A DNA stretch of 64,000 bases from Eleusine coracana subsp. coracana (lineage: Eukaryota > Streptophyta > Magnoliopsida > Poales > Poaceae), in NCBI GenBank assembly GCA_032690845.1, contig CM064434.1:30029069-30093068 (forward strand). The letters are read 5' to 3'. A model generated the notes under the pieces. It was not told the origin of the DNA, ran no database searches, and saw nothing but the letters and a program-made list of their open reading frames with translations. The position numbers were made by a program, and so were the translations under genes. Positions 19,835 to 30,582 of this stretch are shown here, piece by piece (position 1 is the first letter of the stretch; every line of letters starts with the position of its first letter).

Positions 19835-20639
19835 TCCTCATCACATGGAATTTTCTATGCAAATATGAAATGCATGCCATGATGATTATGGAAAGGAACA
19901 TAGAAACTTTACATTGCAAAGTTAAACACTAACATGCATTTCCCTAATTAACTCCTAAAAGTTGACTTGCACACTTTTAAAATTAAACCGATCTAGATAC
20001 ACATAAGTAAATTATGAAACATGAGCATATAATAGAGAGTAAGAAACCTTACTGCAAGTCAAGATTAACATTTTGCATGAACAGCACTAGAGATGAATTT
20101 ATCCCTAATACTAACTATATGCATATATAAAGCAATATTCACATTGAAATTTCCTAAGCTAATTATCAAATGAGCACATTAACAACAAAAAGCATACTGA
20201 TGGTGCCCAAAATTTTACATGGGAATTTATAGAGATATACAAATGCACAAAGAACAAGAATACCAAATTTCATAATTAAATTCCTAACAAAGAATTTATA
20301 TAAATTCATTTACTAAAAATGGAGATTATGCAATAACACTAAAAATATGCATGAAAATGGAAATGTGCTTTTGCAGAACGTTTAGAGATGCATGCAATGC
20401 TTACTGAACAATTTTCATGATTTTAACATCTATATATTTTTACTTATGAATTTATAACTCTAACAAGGGTTCTAAGTTTAGGGAATTATTTTGATTAATC
20501 AACTGCATAAATTTGGCCCTCGTATTGTTTTTCTGGTAGAGGGGGATTTTAGGAATCCAACAAAATTAGTTTCATATTTTCCCCCTTTTGGGTTTCGAGT
20601 TATTGAATTTTGAAGATTTAAACAGAGTTCACCCTTATT

Positions 20640-21420
20640 TACAATTTTGCCATTGTCTGAATTTGAAACTGCACATTGCGTGCGCACGGCCTGGCTCGCC
20701 GTAGCGTGTTCGGAGCTTACTGGGGGAGGGGAAGGAGGGGCCAAGGGTGACTGGCGGCTGGACCAACCGGTTGGGCGTGTTGCGAGGGCTCGGTTGGTGG
20801 GGTTGGATGGAGGGGGGCTCACCGGAAATCCTACCGGCGACGAGGAGCGGCGGCAGAGGGAAATCCGGCGACGTCACAGACCGAGGGAGAGGGAGGTCGC
20901 GAACTGGTTGATGAGCTTCACCAAGGGTCATAGATGGCCGGCATCGAGGAAGTAGCCAAGGAGGGAGGCCGGAGGAGGGTTCTCGTCAGTGAGGTGGACG
21001 AATCCCGATGGCGGCGGCTACTTTTCTTCACGAATTTCCGGCGAGGCTCTACGACACAGAGGGAGCAGGTGAGAGGGGCTGCTAGAGGAGTTGCTCGTGC
21101 GTCGAATTGAGAAGAAATAGGCGACGGGGAAGCTACCTAGTCGTTGCTAGACCCGGCGGTACGTGGAGCACGTGCAAGCAGAGAGAGAGGAGGGGAAAGC
21201 CTCAGGCAGCTGCTGCCTTAAGTGCCGATCAGTAGAGAGAGGGAGCAGAGAGAGAGAGAGAGAAGGGTGAGCTGGCCGCAGGGAATTGGCTCGCCGGTGG
21301 GGGGGGGGGGGCTTCAATGTTGGCCAGTGGCACAGGAGAGAGCGGCAAAGCAGTGACCAGGATGGGTGGAGAGAGGAGGGTGATCGGTGGCCGGTGGTGT
21401 GCTGTCGATCATTGAGTGGA
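20640..21420. other. GC-rich island within the Tekay D LTR
   Basis: An island of CpG-rich sequence with GGCGGC, GAGAGAGA and G-run tracts sits inside an AT-rich LTR. F has the counterpart at 50290-51180. Small ORFs here are open in both strands because of GC content and do not resemble proteins I know. In the element sense it lies in the first quarter of the LTR, where the promoter may be. Confidence 0.6.
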
Positions 21421-21906
21421 TCAGAGGGAAAAGGGGATTGTTGACCCACTTGACTGGAATAGTGCTCTGTACTTTGCCAATTTCTCCAATCTTTGGTGCA
21501 CCAAACTTCATGCAATTTTTTGTGCATGTCTAGAAAACTATCGTCCTCCATCATTGCTTTTGGGGTCAAGTCATGATTCGGCTCTGGCAAATTATGAAAA
21601 TTCCAGGACAGAGGGACATTTTTCTACACTTAGGGAATTTTTAAGGGTATGAAACCAACACCAACAATTCTGCGAAATGCCCCAAAATTTACTCTTGGCA
21701 TAACCCACTAGAATGTGCAAAAACATTGGCAACCTTTCATGGAAGTTTGTGATGTTTGTGAAAGGCTATCCATTGGCCATCTTGTGGATTTAATTAATTA
21801 AATTTATTCCCTATTTCTTTGGCACCTTAATTATTGATATTTTTAATTAGCCCTCAATTAGTATTAGGGTTAGCTAAATTAACCTTTTGTGACATGGGAT
21901 GTCACA

Positions 21907-21911
21907 ATTGT
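21907..21911. other. Target-site duplication ATTGT (right flank of Tekay D)
   Basis: ATTGT follows the D LTR end. The same ATTGT stands at 48823-48827 before the F LTR. The gag frame of G ends ..IDDDC at that point, and B resumes ..C-ESLVDHATGS here in the same frame. Confidence 0.9.
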
Positions 21912-23100
21912 GAGTCTCTTGTTGATCATGCTACTGGTTCTCTTGTTGAGGAGTTCTTTGCTTTTTTCATGCTAATGACAATGAGGACTTACTTGACTCT
22001 CTTATTCGCTTGCGAGGCATTATGCACAAAATTACGGCAACTACTTTCAAGCTTCCCAAGATTGTGATAGTCGAGAAGATCCTCTCCTTGCTCCCATGTA
22101 GCAAGCTCTTCTACATCACCCTTGATCTTCTCATAGAGAAGAATCTCTCCATCAAGGACATGATTGGGCTGCTCTTTGACGATAAGAAGATCACCGCAAG
22201 TTGGACCGGGGAGAAGACCTCCAAGTCATACAATGAAGCATCTTCAAGAAAAGGGAAAGGAATAGCCTCGAGCTCAAACTTCATTGATCCCTCCACGAGA
22301 TTGCCTTGGAACAGCTTCTACAACCCCTTCGGATAAAGACCTTCATCAAACTCATCATCAAGCGCTTCATCAAGCTCTACCTCAAGTGCCATTCTAAGTT
22401 CTACTCCAAACACTTCGGGTGGACCACACATTGGTGTTGGGGGAGTGCCAACAACATTTCTCCCCGGATCATTTGAGATATTCGACCTCACCTCTACGGC
22501 ATAAGCGCCTCCACCTCCACCACCACAAGATCGTCTCTGGCTTATGCGTCGAGCTGAACAATAGGCGTTCTTCTTTGAATTTGATGAAACTGTGAGAAAT
22601 TTGAATGAAGACATTTGTGATACCTTCTTGAGGATTTATGATCATGTGTGCAGGATAAACTCCTTCAGAGCCCTTCGGAAGATAGCACCAATTAAAGAGA
22701 TTGATAAGCTTCTCCAACCGATCACAGCTCCTAAAAGGGCTTTCTTACTTGAGGAAGTAGTCAACAGATAGCATGAGCTCTCAATTGAGAGGGCAATGGA
22801 GATGATTCTCGTGCTCCACTCATAAGTGGGACATGTGCTTGAGCACGTTACTGGCCTCTATGACCCTCCCCACTACTACATCAACCTCGACAATGTGCAC
22901 ATTGGTGACGGTCATGGACAATGGAGGTATCATGCTCCTCACTACCCCGTCAAGAGGAGACTTCAGGAAGGGATTGCAAGAATCCCTATCTATGAGGATG
23001 GTCTTATCTTTCGACACGATGAGGTTAGTGCTAGTCAATCAAGTACTACTTTGGATACTAACCCTTCTTCCTCTAGTGCTTGTCTTATGGCTACCACCAG
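21907..23100 (+). pseudogene. gag: Sirevirus B gag, degraded
   Basis: Fragments in several frames: CESLVDHATGSLVEEFF near the start, then MHKITATTFKLPKIVIVEKILSLLP and IEKNLSIKDMIGLL, which fit the copia gag UBN2-type core. Between 22340 and 22820 the frames are broken and nothing clear can be read. I find no intact CX2CX4HX4C zinc knuckle before the protease. Confidence 0.65.
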
Positions 23101-24350
23101 GGTCAACTACAAGAGTGGAGGTACTCAGTGGAGGTACGCAACACATGACCGGGAAGCCAACCATGTTCACCACCATTGATGAAGACGAAGATAGTGAGAA
23201 GGTGACTTTTGGGGATAACTGAAAGGGGAGAGTTAGAGGATTAGGCAAGGTGGCCAGTACTGAGGACCTCCATCTCTCCAAGGTCTTTCATGTGGAAACC
23301 CTCAACTTCAATCTCCTGTCTATCGGCCAGTTTTGTGACATGGGTTTCATGTGCACATTTGATGAGAATCGTGCAATGATTGAAAATGCAAAGAAGGGAC
23401 TAGTATTTCATGGATTAAGGCATGGGAACTTGTTTATTACAGACTTTAAGTCAAGCAATATGCCACCAAGCACTTGCCTCTTCACTAAGGCAACAAAAGG
23501 TTGGATGTGGCATAGAAGATTGGCACATGTTGGAATGAATCAACTTAGAAAAGTGGTCAAGAGAAATCTAGTTGAAGGAATCAAGGATGTCACCTTTGAG
23601 AGGGACATATTGTGTAGTGCTTGTCAGGCTGGGAAGCAAGTTGCATCTTCATATCCCACCAAGTCATTCATGTCTACTTCTCGTCCTCTAGAGCTCTTGC
23701 ACATGGATGTGTTTGGGCCAACACATTACAACAGTATGGGAGGCAATCTCTATTGCTTGGTGATTGTTGATGACTTCACGAGATACACTTGAACCTCCTT
23801 TCTTGTGGACAAATCTCAAGCCAGTGATATCTTCAGAAACTTTGCTAGAAGGGCAGAGAATGAATTGAAGGCCAACATTGTGAAGATAAGAAGTGACAAT
23901 GGGATAAAGTTCAAGAATACAATAGTGGAGGAATATTGTGACAAGAAGGGCATCAAGCATGAATTCTCCATGACATATACTCCCAAGCAAAATGGAGTAC
24001 TGAAGAGGAAGAACAAGACACTAATCACTCTTGCTCATGCCATGTTGGATGAGTATGGAACTCATGAGAGGTTTTGGGCTAAAGCAATCAACACAACATG
24101 CTACACCTCAAACCGTGTCTATCTCCACCGGTTGTTGAAGAAGACACCCTATGATCTATTGGTTGCATGAAAATCAAATGTTTCTTATTTTCGGGTATTT
24201 AGCTGCACATGCTACATTCTCAAGAAGAGGAGGAAGCCCTAGAAATTTGAGAGCAAAACTGATGAAGGCATTCATGTTAGGTATTCAGGAACTTCTAACA
24301 CATATCGGGTCTACAACTCAACCTTAGGATGTGCGGAAGAATCTTATGAT
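23101..24350 (+). pseudogene. pol: Sirevirus B protease remnant and integrase
   Basis: Protease motif VLSGGTQHMTGKP near 23118-23157 lacks the catalytic Asp expected before SGG, as if one GAT codon were deleted. VTFGDN follows with a stop at 23219 (TCA to TGA). Then come the pre-integrase domain (WHRRLAHVGMNQLRKV, LCSACQAGKQ) and the integrase core: HMDVFGPTHYN, VIVDDFTRYT, stop near 23790, IRSDNGIKFKN. The third catalytic residue is Lys (GVLKRKN, AAG at 24003-24005) instead of Glu. The C-terminal part runs on in broken frames to 24350. Confidence 0.87.
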
Positions 24351-25319
24351 GTGCAATTTGATGAGTCAAATGGATCTCAGAAAGGAGATGAGTTTCATGA
24401 AGTACACATTAGAGATGAACCTATGAGGGAAACTTTGAGGAACATGCCTGTGGGCGAGGTCTTACCCCACGAGGCAAATGATGAGGATGTTGATGAACCC
24501 TCAACTCCACCACCTCAACCAAACTCTTCCACGGATATGCAAGAACGAAACCAAGATGTCATTGCCTCTTCCACTATCTCCTCCCAAGATTCATTAAGAG
24601 TGCCTCCTCCGATCCATGAGGGAATCCAAGAGAGAAGTAAGCCCCAAGCCTCCCCACATACTTCACCTCGAGCCACTTCTCCAAGCTCTTCACAAAATAC
24701 TCTCTCATCCACTTCAAGCTCTAAATCCAAAATAAGAAAGCATAAGAGTCATTCTTCCACCTCTCTCATAATCCAAGACACTCATATATCAAGAGAGCAA
24801 GCAACTCATGATGCACAAGATAGATCACCTAGACCTCCTCCCACTCAACAAGAACATCATCCTAGACCCAAAGGTATAAACAAGGATCATTCTCGTGACT
24901 TGATCATTGGGAGCCCATCTCAAGGTGTTAGGACAAGGAGAAATCAATACAAGCCCAACTATGTGAGTGAAGAAAATGATGTAGGAAGTGATGGAGAGGC
25001 AAATGTTGCAATTGAGAACTTCTATTTGCTCTCCATGATTGAGCCCACAACAATTGATGAAGCAATGAATGATCACAAGTGGGTTATGGCTATGCAAGAA
25101 GAATTGAACAACTTCAAGAGATGCAAAGTGTGGAAATTGGTTGAGAGGCCCAAGAATCATAATGTGGTTGGCACCAAGTGGGTCTTTAAGAACAAGCAAG
25201 ATGAGAAAGGGGCAATTGTCAAGAACAATGCCCGTCTAGTGGATAAGGGATATTCTCAAGTGGCAGGCATTGACTTTGAAGAAACCTTTGCTCCCATGGC
25301 ATGTATTAAAGTGATTTGA
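24351..25319 (+). pseudogene. pol: Sirevirus B hinge and start of RT
   Basis: An open stretch of 322 residues. It starts with YDVQFDESNGSQ-related residues, passes a Pro/Ser/Thr-rich hinge (SSTSSSKSKIRKHKSHSSTS), then SEENDVGSDGEANVAIEN, then enters RT at TIDEAMNDHKWVMAMQEELN, VWKLVERPKNHNVVGTKWVFKNK and GIDFEETFAPMA. Trp is kept in VWKLVERP, where A and A' have a stop. It ends with TGA after CIKVI. Confidence 0.88.
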
Positions 25320-26040
25320 ATATTACTTGCCTATGCATCACACAATGGCTTCAAGATCTTTCAAATGGATGTCAAAAGTGCCTTCTTGAATGGAGAGATC
25401 AATGAGAAAGTCTATGTGGAACAACCTCCAAGGTTTGAGGACCCTATACATCCAAGACATGTATTCAAATTGAAAAAAGCTCTTTATGGCTTCAAGAAAG
25501 CACCAAGGGCATGGTATGAACACTTGAGGAACTTCCTTCTCAAGAATGGTTTCAAGATTGGAAGCATTGATAGCACCTTGTTCACAAGACATGTTGGGAA
25601 GGATCTCTTTGTATGTCAAATCTATATGGATGATATCATCTATGGGTCAACCAATTAGAAGTTCAATGAGGGGTTTCCGGAGATGATGGCAAGGGAATTT
25701 CAAATGTCAAGGATTAGAGAGTTGCATGTGTTCCTTGGGTTTCAAGTCAAACAATTGAGAGAAGGGAACTTCATCTATAAAGAGAAGTACACCAAGGATC
25801 TTCTCAAGAGATTCAACATGGAAAGTTGCAAGCCCTTGCATACACCTGTGGCTACAAGCAAATCCTTGGATGATGCTGCAAAGGGAAATCGGTGAACTCC
25901 AAGCTCTACAGATCAATGATTGGTCCTTGCTCCATCTCACCACCTAAAGACCGAACATCATGTTTAGTGTGTGCTTGTGTGCACACTATCCTAGAGGAAC
26001 AAGCTTTGAGTTACTAGGGTATTCGGACTCGAACTTCATG
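25320..26040 (+). pseudogene. pol: Sirevirus B reverse transcriptase, continued
   Basis: Includes FQMDVKSAFLNGEINEKVYV, ALYGFKKAPRAWYEHL, and VCQIYMDDIIYGSTN with the YMDD box intact. A stop (TAG near 25657) follows STN, then MMAREFQMSRIRELHVFLGF and LLKRFNMESCKPLHTPVATS. The frame ends near 25895 and is shifted through 25900-26040 (a decayed SIMIGSLLYLTTSRPDI-like region). Confidence 0.88.
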
Positions 26041-26042
26041 GG

Positions 26043-26486
26043 TTGCAAGTGAATAGAAAGAGTACATCGAGAGGTTGCCAATTTCTTGGAAGATCTCTAG
26101 TATCTTGGAGCTCGAAGAAGCAAAACTTGGTGGCCCTATCTATAGTCGAAGCGGAGTACATGGCAGCGAGGGCATGTTGTGCTCAACTTCTCTATATGAG
26201 GCAAATGCTTTCGGATTATGGCCTCAACTGCACTCAAATGCCACTATATTGTGATAGTGAGGTGACAATCAATATGGTCCTCAAAACTAGAGATCATGGT
26301 CAAACGAAGCATATTCAAGTGAGACATCACTTGATAAGGTATCAGGTTGAGAAGAAGGATATCGAGTTGGTGAGTGTGCGAACTCATGAACAATTTGCGG
26401 ATATCTTCACCAAGCGATTCGACGAGAAGACCTACAACAAGCTAAGGGGAGAACTCAATGTTATCGACCTCTCCAACTTCACATGA
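26043..26486 (+). pseudogene. pol: Sirevirus B RNase H
   Basis: RNase H of the copia type: KSTSRGCQFLGRSLVSWSSKKQNLVALSIVEAEYMAARACCAQ, LYCDSEVTINM, HIQVRHHLIRYQVEKKDIEL and QFADIFTKRFDEKTYNKLRGEL. The Asp-Glu-Asp residues are visible. The element's coding ends at TGA 26484. It removes RNA from RNA/DNA hybrids during replication in live elements. Confidence 0.88.
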
Positions 26487-27749
26487 GTAACCCTTGAGCT
26501 TGTCCTTTGTAAATATGTATAGTGCTTCTTTATTTTGCTTTGTTGTTTGTGTTTTTGTTTTGTGCTTCTTTCTCTTCTCTTTGTAGGTTGACTTTGGAAC
26601 TCCTTGAGATAGCAATGGACATGGGTTAAACTTGGGATGGTGATTCGTGGTGTGCCCAAGGCTTTGAAGAATGGTCCATTGTGAGTAGGCTCGAGAAGGA
26701 AACAACTTGTCATTGACATTTTGGTTTGTAGTGGTTCTCTCACTTTTCTTTAGCATCGCATCATGCATTGTATACTTTTTGCATTTGCATTCATGCATCC
26801 TTGCATTGTGGTACCATACATTCTCCCAAGCATGTGTCTAGGGGAAGTTGCTCATTTACAATGTCAGTATATGACTCTCTAGATGATCAAATAGTGATAT
26901 TTGTGCTTCATGTCCATGGAGTCATGTTCAACCGAGCTCCGAGGTTAAATCTACTCGCGCGGCTCAAAGACAAGTGGCTCATACATTCCCATCACACAAA
27001 AGACTAACCTTTGCACACTTAAGAAAATACTTTATAAAGTCATGTGTGTAGGGGTAGCTATGGTATAACACCATCATAAACAAGAAGGAGCACCATGAAA
27101 AGAAGAGTTTTCCTAACTCTTGCCATTTATTATTTGCTCATTGGTTGTCTTGTGTTTTTGCCTTTGGTTTGTGGTTTTCGGTGATAGGTGACAAAGGGGG
27201 AGAGGAACATAAACATCTATAAGCCAAGACAAGATTGAGGATGGCAAAAAGGAGAAGAAGAACGTGAAGACATGAAGATCCAAATGTCAAATATAGTAAG
27301 AGGAGAAGAGGAACATGAAAATACAAGGAAGATATGAGGTGAGAAATATGACAACATGAAGACCAGATGAAGATGATCATGTTCACATGGAGTACATGTG
27401 AAGATCATGTCAAGATGGACATCTACACCGACAAGGAGAAAAACAACAATGGTGCATCTCTACGACAACAATGTACATATACACCGACATGAACATCTAC
27501 GTCCTTGGTGCGTTTCTACATCAGCAAGATCAACAATCACGACACCATGATGGGCACAAAATTCATCTCAAGCTCAACTTCTAGTGCGCTACATGATTGA
27601 GTAGTTCTCCCTCAATACCTAGCACACTTCAAGGGGGAGAGTACTTTCGAGGTAAGGACCAAGGTAATCTTTTCAATCCACTCTTTTCCTTTGGTTCCTT
27701 ATTGTTCATCTGTTTTGAATCATCATAAGTAGTGGTTGTCATCCATCAC
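26487..27749 (+). other. Sirevirus B 3' non-coding region
   Basis: No long ORF. Purine-rich imperfect repeats of the GGAGAAGAGGAACATGAA kind lie at 27195-27400. Similar repeats stand in A' at 55014-55180. Repeated PPT-like sequence before the 3' LTR is a reported trait of Sireviruses. Confidence 0.65.
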
Positions 27750-27764
27750 CAAAAAGGGGGAGAT
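27750..27764 (+). other. Polypurine tract of Sirevirus B
   Basis: AAAAAGGGGGAGAT directly precedes the TG start of the 3' LTR. It primes second-strand cDNA synthesis in live elements. Confidence 0.85.
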
Positions 27765-29043
27765 TGTGAGAATCATGACCATTGAGGTCACCACAAGGTA
27801 TGATGTATTGGTGATGAATGAAAACATAAATTGTGACTAATGTCTACACGAGTGGTTCATGTAGGAAACCTTTTCTACTCTATGATGATTGTAGATGGCG
27901 GCCTTGTCGATTGATGATAATGACCGCAAGCATGGAGGCTTGTGAGCTTGATGGAGTCCAAGGGTTGATGGAGATGGATCAAAGTTGAGGACAAGCTATG
28001 GAGCAACTATTGGGAACACTTGTCTAGTTTTTAGGGCTTTGAGTCCATAGAAAAAACCAAACTATCAAGGGGGTATAGGTCATTTCTCTTAGGTCATGTC
28101 TTGTCGGTGATGTGCATGAATGCATGGTGAAATCACAGGCACTAGGTGACAGTAGAGAAGCCAAGGAGTTGTTCGGAGAAGCCGGGAAACAAAGTCAAGA
28201 GAGGATGAGGAGTTTCATCTTCTAGACAAAGTGACTAGACAGAGGGGTCAGAGGTGACCGAACTGTACGGTCACTAAGTGGTTTTGTCCAAAGCCTACAT
28301 CAAGCAGCGAGGAATCTGTCAAGTCTGGAAAGTCCTAGAGACCAGAAAATATGGTGTAGTGATCAGACAGTCTAGTCAGTAGGCCTAGAACTTGGGTAGA
28401 GAGGAAGCAGCGCTGAAATGTTTCTGTACTGGAGAGAGAAACAGACCAGTCGCTCTGGTCAACTGACCGGACAACCCGATAGTGGAAGTCAGCAGAGGTG
28501 CAGAGCCATTGGTGCTCGGGTTTGCAGTGACCGGACGGCCGGGTCAGGTAGTGACCGGACAGTCCGGTCAGTAGGCCCAGAAAGCTCATTTTGTGGAGCA
28601 ACGGCTAGTTGGAGGTTGGAAGCCTATATAACTTCATTGTTGAGGTCTGAGACCTCGCTTGGCTAGTGGAATACCTGAGAGCATTTGGTGTGGTCCAAGA
28701 GGAAAAAAGAAGGCACTAGGAGGAGATATATCCTGAGAGTGCTAGTGGAGAGTACTAGGAGGAGATATTGCATATCTTTGGTATCACTCTTGGCCAGTGG
28801 AATACCTGAGAGCATTTGGTAAGGTCCAAGAGGAAAAGTGGAGAGCACTAGGAGGAGATATTGCATATCTTGAGAGTGCTAGTGGAGAGTAACTTGAGCA
28901 TCTTGCACATCTAAGGCTAGGGTGTGCTTGAGGGTGTGATCTAGATTGTTACTCTTGGTCTATGGTGAGACCTAGACCGGTTCGGTGTCGGTGATCGAGC
29001 CTATCATGATTGATTGTGAAGGCCGTCACAAGTTTGTGCATGG
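27765..29043 (+). repeat. 3' LTR of Sirevirus B, truncated
   Basis: It begins TGTGAGAATCATGACC and follows the G LTR (46583-48465) for 1279 bp, up to the bases before the H LTR. The last 600 bp of the LTR are absent. It holds CCGGACAGTCCGG-type dyads at about 28440-28580 and a TATA box at 28625. Confidence 0.88.
28625..28632 (+). promoter_or_regulatory. TATA box of Sirevirus family 1 LTR
   Basis: TATATAAC just after the dyad cluster, at the same place as 47402 in G. In A' the site reads AGCCTATTTAAC on the minus strand, a mutated form. Confidence 0.6.
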
Positions 29044-29420
29044 TGTGGGATACTTGCCTTACAGGTATCCTCATACAAGACTAAGTCAGTAGCCGACCGG
29101 GTACTTCATCAATAAGCAAGCCGATCAACTCAACTTGGAGCGCAAGGCATGTAGAGATAGACATTCTATGTAAACCCTAAGGGGTTACGACTAGGACTCT
29201 TCATGTACCCTCCTGCCGATCGGATATATAAGGCGGCAGGGTACCCCTCATTGAGGGACAAGTCTCGTAACATCAATACAATACACAGAACATAGGACAT
29301 AGGGTTTTTACTCTCATCAAGAGGGCCCGAACCTGTATAACTTGGCATCTTGTGTTACCATCGTAGTTCTTAGTCTCGATATAGCCCTATACATTTTACT
29401 GCCGATCTCAAGCTTCGACA
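29044..29420 (+). repeat. 5' LTR of Tat element H
   Basis: It runs from TGTGGGATACTTGCC to AAGCTTCGACA, 377 bp, with the PBS two bases later. The left border is set by loss of homology to the Sirevirus LTR after GTGCATGG. It contains GCCGATCGG and a TATA box. Confidence 0.75.
29225..29232 (+). promoter_or_regulatory. TATA box in the H 5' LTR
   Basis: TATATAAG in the centre of the LTR, followed by GGCGGCAGG, a typical position for the LTR promoter. Confidence 0.6.
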
Positions 29421-29421
29421 G

Positions 29422-29439
29422 TTGGCGCGCCAGGTAGGG
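29422..29439 (+). other. Primer-binding site of Tat element H
   Basis: TTGGCGCGCCAGGTAGGG follows the LTR. This form is common in grass Tat elements. Confidence 0.8.
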
Positions 29440-29469
29440 GCCAAGGCTCGTCGGGATTCTCTGTCGACT

Positions 29470-29691
29470 ATGATGGCCGAAATTCCCATCGTCCAGTACT
29501 CACTGGACTTCAAGATCTCCTTTGGATCACTCGACTTCACAGTCGGTGACAACGGAGCCCTAGGTCTGGATAACCATAGATTCGACTCGGCCGCAACCGT
29601 CTCCATGGCGCGATCACCGAGTTCATCTGACATGATCCTCGAGTTGGTGATGTGGACAAGGGTTTCCGATCTTCTGAAAGGTTCTTGGTAA
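29470..29691 (+). pseudogene. gag: Tat H gag, N-terminal piece
   Basis: ATG at 29470 opens MMAEIPIVQYSLDF, a short N-terminal gag piece of 74 residues. It ends where a minus-strand fragment was inserted. Gag-like acidic sequence resumes at 30583. Confidence 0.55.
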
Positions 29692-30582
29692 GTTGATTTG
29701 GTCGGAGGCGACACACAAATCGATCCGGCTTCAGAACAGCACGTTCTAAACCCCGCAATCGCAGCACGACGTCTCCTCTGGTTATCAACCGTCCAAAAGG
29801 CGATTGACCTCGCCGAGAAGGCTAATCCCTGCCTGCGAATCAAGAACACAAGCAAGAACAACGAATAATGCAACACAATTGCAGATGTATGATTAAACTC
29901 TCGAAGTTGGGGTCTCACAAACCGATGAACGGCGAAACTGTTTATGAACAGAATTGATCTAAGCAAAACTCGAACCCTAATGGTGCGGCGGTGGCTGTAT
30001 ATAAAGACCCTAGCGTCGTGCAAGACCCTCTGGACGCGCCCCGAATTGGGCTCAACTAGATACAAGGCCCAAAGACAAAAAATAAGCGACGCAGCACCGA
30101 CACAGATTCTGGACTCTCTCTTGTTTTGACGATTCCCGATGACTCCGGATGAATTTTGACATGAGGCCGGCGGCATTGGAAATGTCTTCTCCTTATCTTT
30201 CCGTGCATATGTAGAACGTCCAAATCCGAGTCCGTATGCGTCCTGGGCGACCGTTTTAGTACAGACTGGTCCTGGGCCCCGAAACAGACTCGAAGTCGGT
30301 TTTGATTGGGCCTCCACTTTGGCTTCTAAGCCCTTGCTGGCCCTCCACGTTTCCAAATCCTTCTCCCATCATCTCCTGGTCCTCTCCATGGTTTCTAATC
30401 ATAAAATAATCATTAGGTAGCAAACCATTCTCAAAAGTAACATATAGCGAAGAACGTAGGAACGAGCTCACCTCTAAATTTAGTTGTCGTGTACGAGCTC
30501 TAGTCATTGGACCTTGCAAGTCCAGACTTGGAGGAGTGTTGTGTGTATCCATAGGAGTGATGTCCTCATCAGTTGGTCCCAC
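29692..30582 (-). mobile_element. Minus-strand gypsy fragment inserted in H gag
   Basis: Read on the minus strand, it begins with the tail of a gypsy pol gene (TDEDITPMDTHNTPPSLDLQ, then GPMTRARTRQLNLEVSSFL), a C-terminal motif seen in several grass gypsy families. It continues with LTR-like sequence ending near CTTGTGTTCTTGATTCGCAGG and TTGCGGGGTT. It splits the gag of H. Its borders are approximate and no clear TSD was found. It shares landmarks with 19166-19834. Confidence 0.5.

Larger units (their letters stand above)
12856..21906 (-). mobile_element. Tekay/Del-type gypsy chromovirus D, 5' half
   Basis: On the minus strand this holds, from right to left, a 4.35-kb 5' LTR, a PBS complementary to initiator tRNA-Met, an upstream coiled-coil ORF, gag, protease and RT. 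RNase H and integrase are missing on the left. F (48828-52679) is the matching 3' half in the other copy of the nest: the flanks at the insertion share ATTGT and the host reading frame joins across them. The Tekay call rests on RT motifs (RPSSSPRGCPALFVKKKD, GAKVFSKIDLRSGYHQI) and the very long LTR. Confidence 0.88.
17560..21906 (-). repeat. 5' LTR of Tekay D (4.35 kb)
   Basis: On the minus strand it runs from TGTGACATCCC at 21906 to GGTTGTGACA at 17560, so the ends are TG...CA with an extended TGTGACA inverted repeat. It matches F's LTR at 48828-51577 in blocks, but keeps about 1.6 kb that F lacks (about 18590-20245). That extra part includes a likely foreign fragment at 19166-19834. A GC-rich island occupies 20640-21420. 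Confidence 0.9.
21907..29043 (+). mobile_element. Sirevirus B (copia), from gag to truncated 3' LTR
   Basis: A plus-strand copia element with gag, protease, integrase, hinge, RT, RNase H, a 1.25-kb 3' non-coding region, PPT and the first 1279 bp of a 3' LTR. Its 5' part is in the same state as G (46583-48827) of the other nest copy. The LTR is cut at 29043 by Tat element H. The RT, PPT (AAAAAGGGGGAGAT) and LTR dyads point to the Sirevirus lineage. Confidence 0.88.

Noticed and set aside
29370..30356. 328-codon minus-strand ORF
   Set aside because: It runs across the H leader, the 5' end of gag and an inserted fragment. The sequence has no family motif, and the frame is antisense to real gag text. 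It is probably open by chance.
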